Notes under the pieces: model-generated
What the model was told of the DNA's origin: nothing
Seen by the model: the letters and a program-made list of their open reading frames with translations, nothing else
Database searches by the model: none
Shown here: positions 5,739 to 6,383 of the stretch, one piece after another
How positions within the stretch are numbered: position 1 is the first letter of the stretch
Layout of the letters: each line of letters starts with the position of its first letter
Position numbers and translations under genes: made by a program
DNA from: Lentimicrobiaceae bacterium
GTDB taxonomy: Bacteria > Bacteroidota > Bacteroidia > Bacteroidales > Lentimicrobiaceae
Assembly (NCBI GenBank): GCA_028697695.1
Contig: JAQVEI010000144.1
Location: 1-6,383 of the forward strand
Reading direction: 5' to 3'
Length of the DNA: 6,383 bases

Positions 5739-6341
5739 ATGATTAAAAGACTCTTTGATATTGTTGCGTCATTTTTTGGCATGTTGCTGCTGTTGCCTGT
5801 ATATGTAGTGATTGCTATACTGATAAAGATCAAGATGCCTGGGCCTGTTTTCTTTACGCAACAAAGGGTAGGAAAAAATGCCAAACTATTTAAAATGGTG
5901 AAATTCCGTACCATGAAAGTAAATCATGGAGGCAGTTCTATTTCAGTAAAGGGTGAATCAAGAATCACCCCCCTGGGTCAAACCTTGCGAAAGTATAAGC
6001 TGGATGAATTGCCCGAATTGTGGAATATATTAAAAGGAGACATGAGTTTTGTGGGTCCGCGACCCGATGTGCCCGGGTACGCGGATAAATTGCAGGGCGA
6101 AGATCGCCTTTTACTCTCTGTCAGACCCGGACTTACCGGAACCGCCAGCTTAAAATTTTCTAATGAAGAGGAGTTGCTTGCAATGCAGGACGATCCAATT
6201 CATTACAATGACCATGTTTTATATCCCGAAAAGGTAAGACTGATCAATATTTATATCAAGCGATGGTCTTTTGGGCTCGATATCAAGATTATTGTCTTTA
6301 CTTTGTTGGGGAAAAAACTAAAAGAACCCTGGTTCAACTAA
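5739..6341 (+). CDS. Second monotopic phosphoglycosyl transferase (undecaprenyl-phosphate sugar transferase)
   Basis: A 200-residue bacterial sugar transferase that would attach a sugar 1-phosphate to undecaprenyl phosphate. It has an N-terminal re-entrant hydrophobic helix (about 8-31), VFFTQQRVGK (37-46), KFRTM (55-59), the catalytic dyad in KLDELPE (Asp89, Glu90), VGPRPDVPGY (105-114) and RPGLTGTASLKF (129-140). The last motif and the following EEELL and DDPIHYND segments set it apart from the PglC-like enzyme at 749-1369, which carries GWAQVNGRN instead. This subtype is familiar in Bacteroidota polysaccharide loci, but its sugar specificity cannot be read from the sequence. It lies 15 bases after the DUF218 gene and just before another start, so it is part of the same run. 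Two initiating enzymes in one locus may use different sugars or serve two polymers. Confidence 0.86.
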   Translation: MIKRLFDIVASFFGMLLLLPVYVVIAILIKIKMPGPVFFTQQRVGKNAKLFKMVKFRTMKVNHGGSSISVKGESRITPLGQTLRKYKLDELPELWNILKGDMSFVGPRPDVPGYADKLQGEDRLLLSVRPGLTGTASLKFSNEEELLAMQDDPIHYNDHVLYPEKVRLINIYIKRWSFGLDIKIIVFTLLGKKLKEPWFN

Positions 6342-6348
6342 ATTTGTT

Positions 6349-6383
6349 ATGAAGAACACAAGCATGATTAATGCAGAAAAAAT
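6349..6383 (+). CDS. Start of a further gene (partial), possibly a DegT-type aminotransferase
   Basis: An ATG at 6349, seven bases after the preceding stop, opens a frame reading MKNTSMINAEK to the window edge; an in-frame ATG at 6364 is an alternative start. The spacing matches the rest of the operon. Sugar aminotransferases of the DegT/DnrJ/EryC1 (PglE) family often begin with a short lead-in followed by a lysine-hydrophobic stretch, and they commonly accompany NeuD/PglD-type genes. That makes them a reasonable guess, but eleven residues cannot establish a family. Confidence 0.4.
   Translation, partial: MKNTSMINAEK

Noticed and set aside
1..6383. CRISPR array, insertion sequence or direct-repeat boundary
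   Set aside because: No spaced repeats, transposase-like translation or terminal inverted repeats were seen on either strand.

Overview
The window is a stretch of a surface-polysaccharide biosynthesis locus. All complete genes lie on the + strand and are tightly packed, and every recognisable product fits amino-sugar modification, acyl-group supply or lipid-linked glycan initiation. The likely host is a member of the Bacteroidota. Starts are preceded by A/T-rich sequence with no clear GGAGG-type ribosome binding site, the one promoter-like site fits the Bacteroidota -33/-7 pattern (TTG ... TAnnTTTG), and the sugar transferases and acyl cassette resemble those of that phylum. Genus and species cannot be told from this sequence.

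Layout. Bases 1-54 are the tail of an upstream gene. Positions 57-731 encode a PIG-L/LmbE-type zinc deacetylase and 749-1369 a PglC-like phosphoglycosyl transferase. A 190-base gap (1370-1559) holds a weak A/T-rich hairpin and a promoter-like site. After it comes a gene run starting with a discrete acyl carrier protein (1560-1781), followed by a ketoacyl-ACP synthase III homologue (1792-2847), an SDR ketoreductase (2849-3610), a NeuD/PglD-type left-handed beta-helix acyltransferase (3642-4292), a divergent GNAT-like protein resembling WecD/RffC (4299-5063), a membrane-anchored DUF218 (SanA/ElyC/YdcF) protein (5067-5723) and a second phosphoglycosyl transferase of a different subtype (5739-6341). 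A further gene begins at about 6349 and runs off the end.

How the genes may work together (inference). The ACP, KASIII and SDR form a minimal one-cycle (or short iterative) type II acyl assembly line with a ketoreductase but no dehydratase or enoyl reductase. The expected product is a short 3-hydroxyacyl-ACP, such as 3-hydroxybutyryl-ACP, or a polyhydroxylated longer chain if the line iterates. One or both adjacent acyltransferases would move that acyl group onto the amino group of a nucleotide-activated amino sugar. A phosphoglycosyl transferase would then place a sugar phosphate on undecaprenyl phosphate to start the repeat unit. The most interesting feature is this compact cassette for an N-(hydroxyacyl) amino sugar, combined with two different glycan-initiating enzymes and two candidate acyltransferases.
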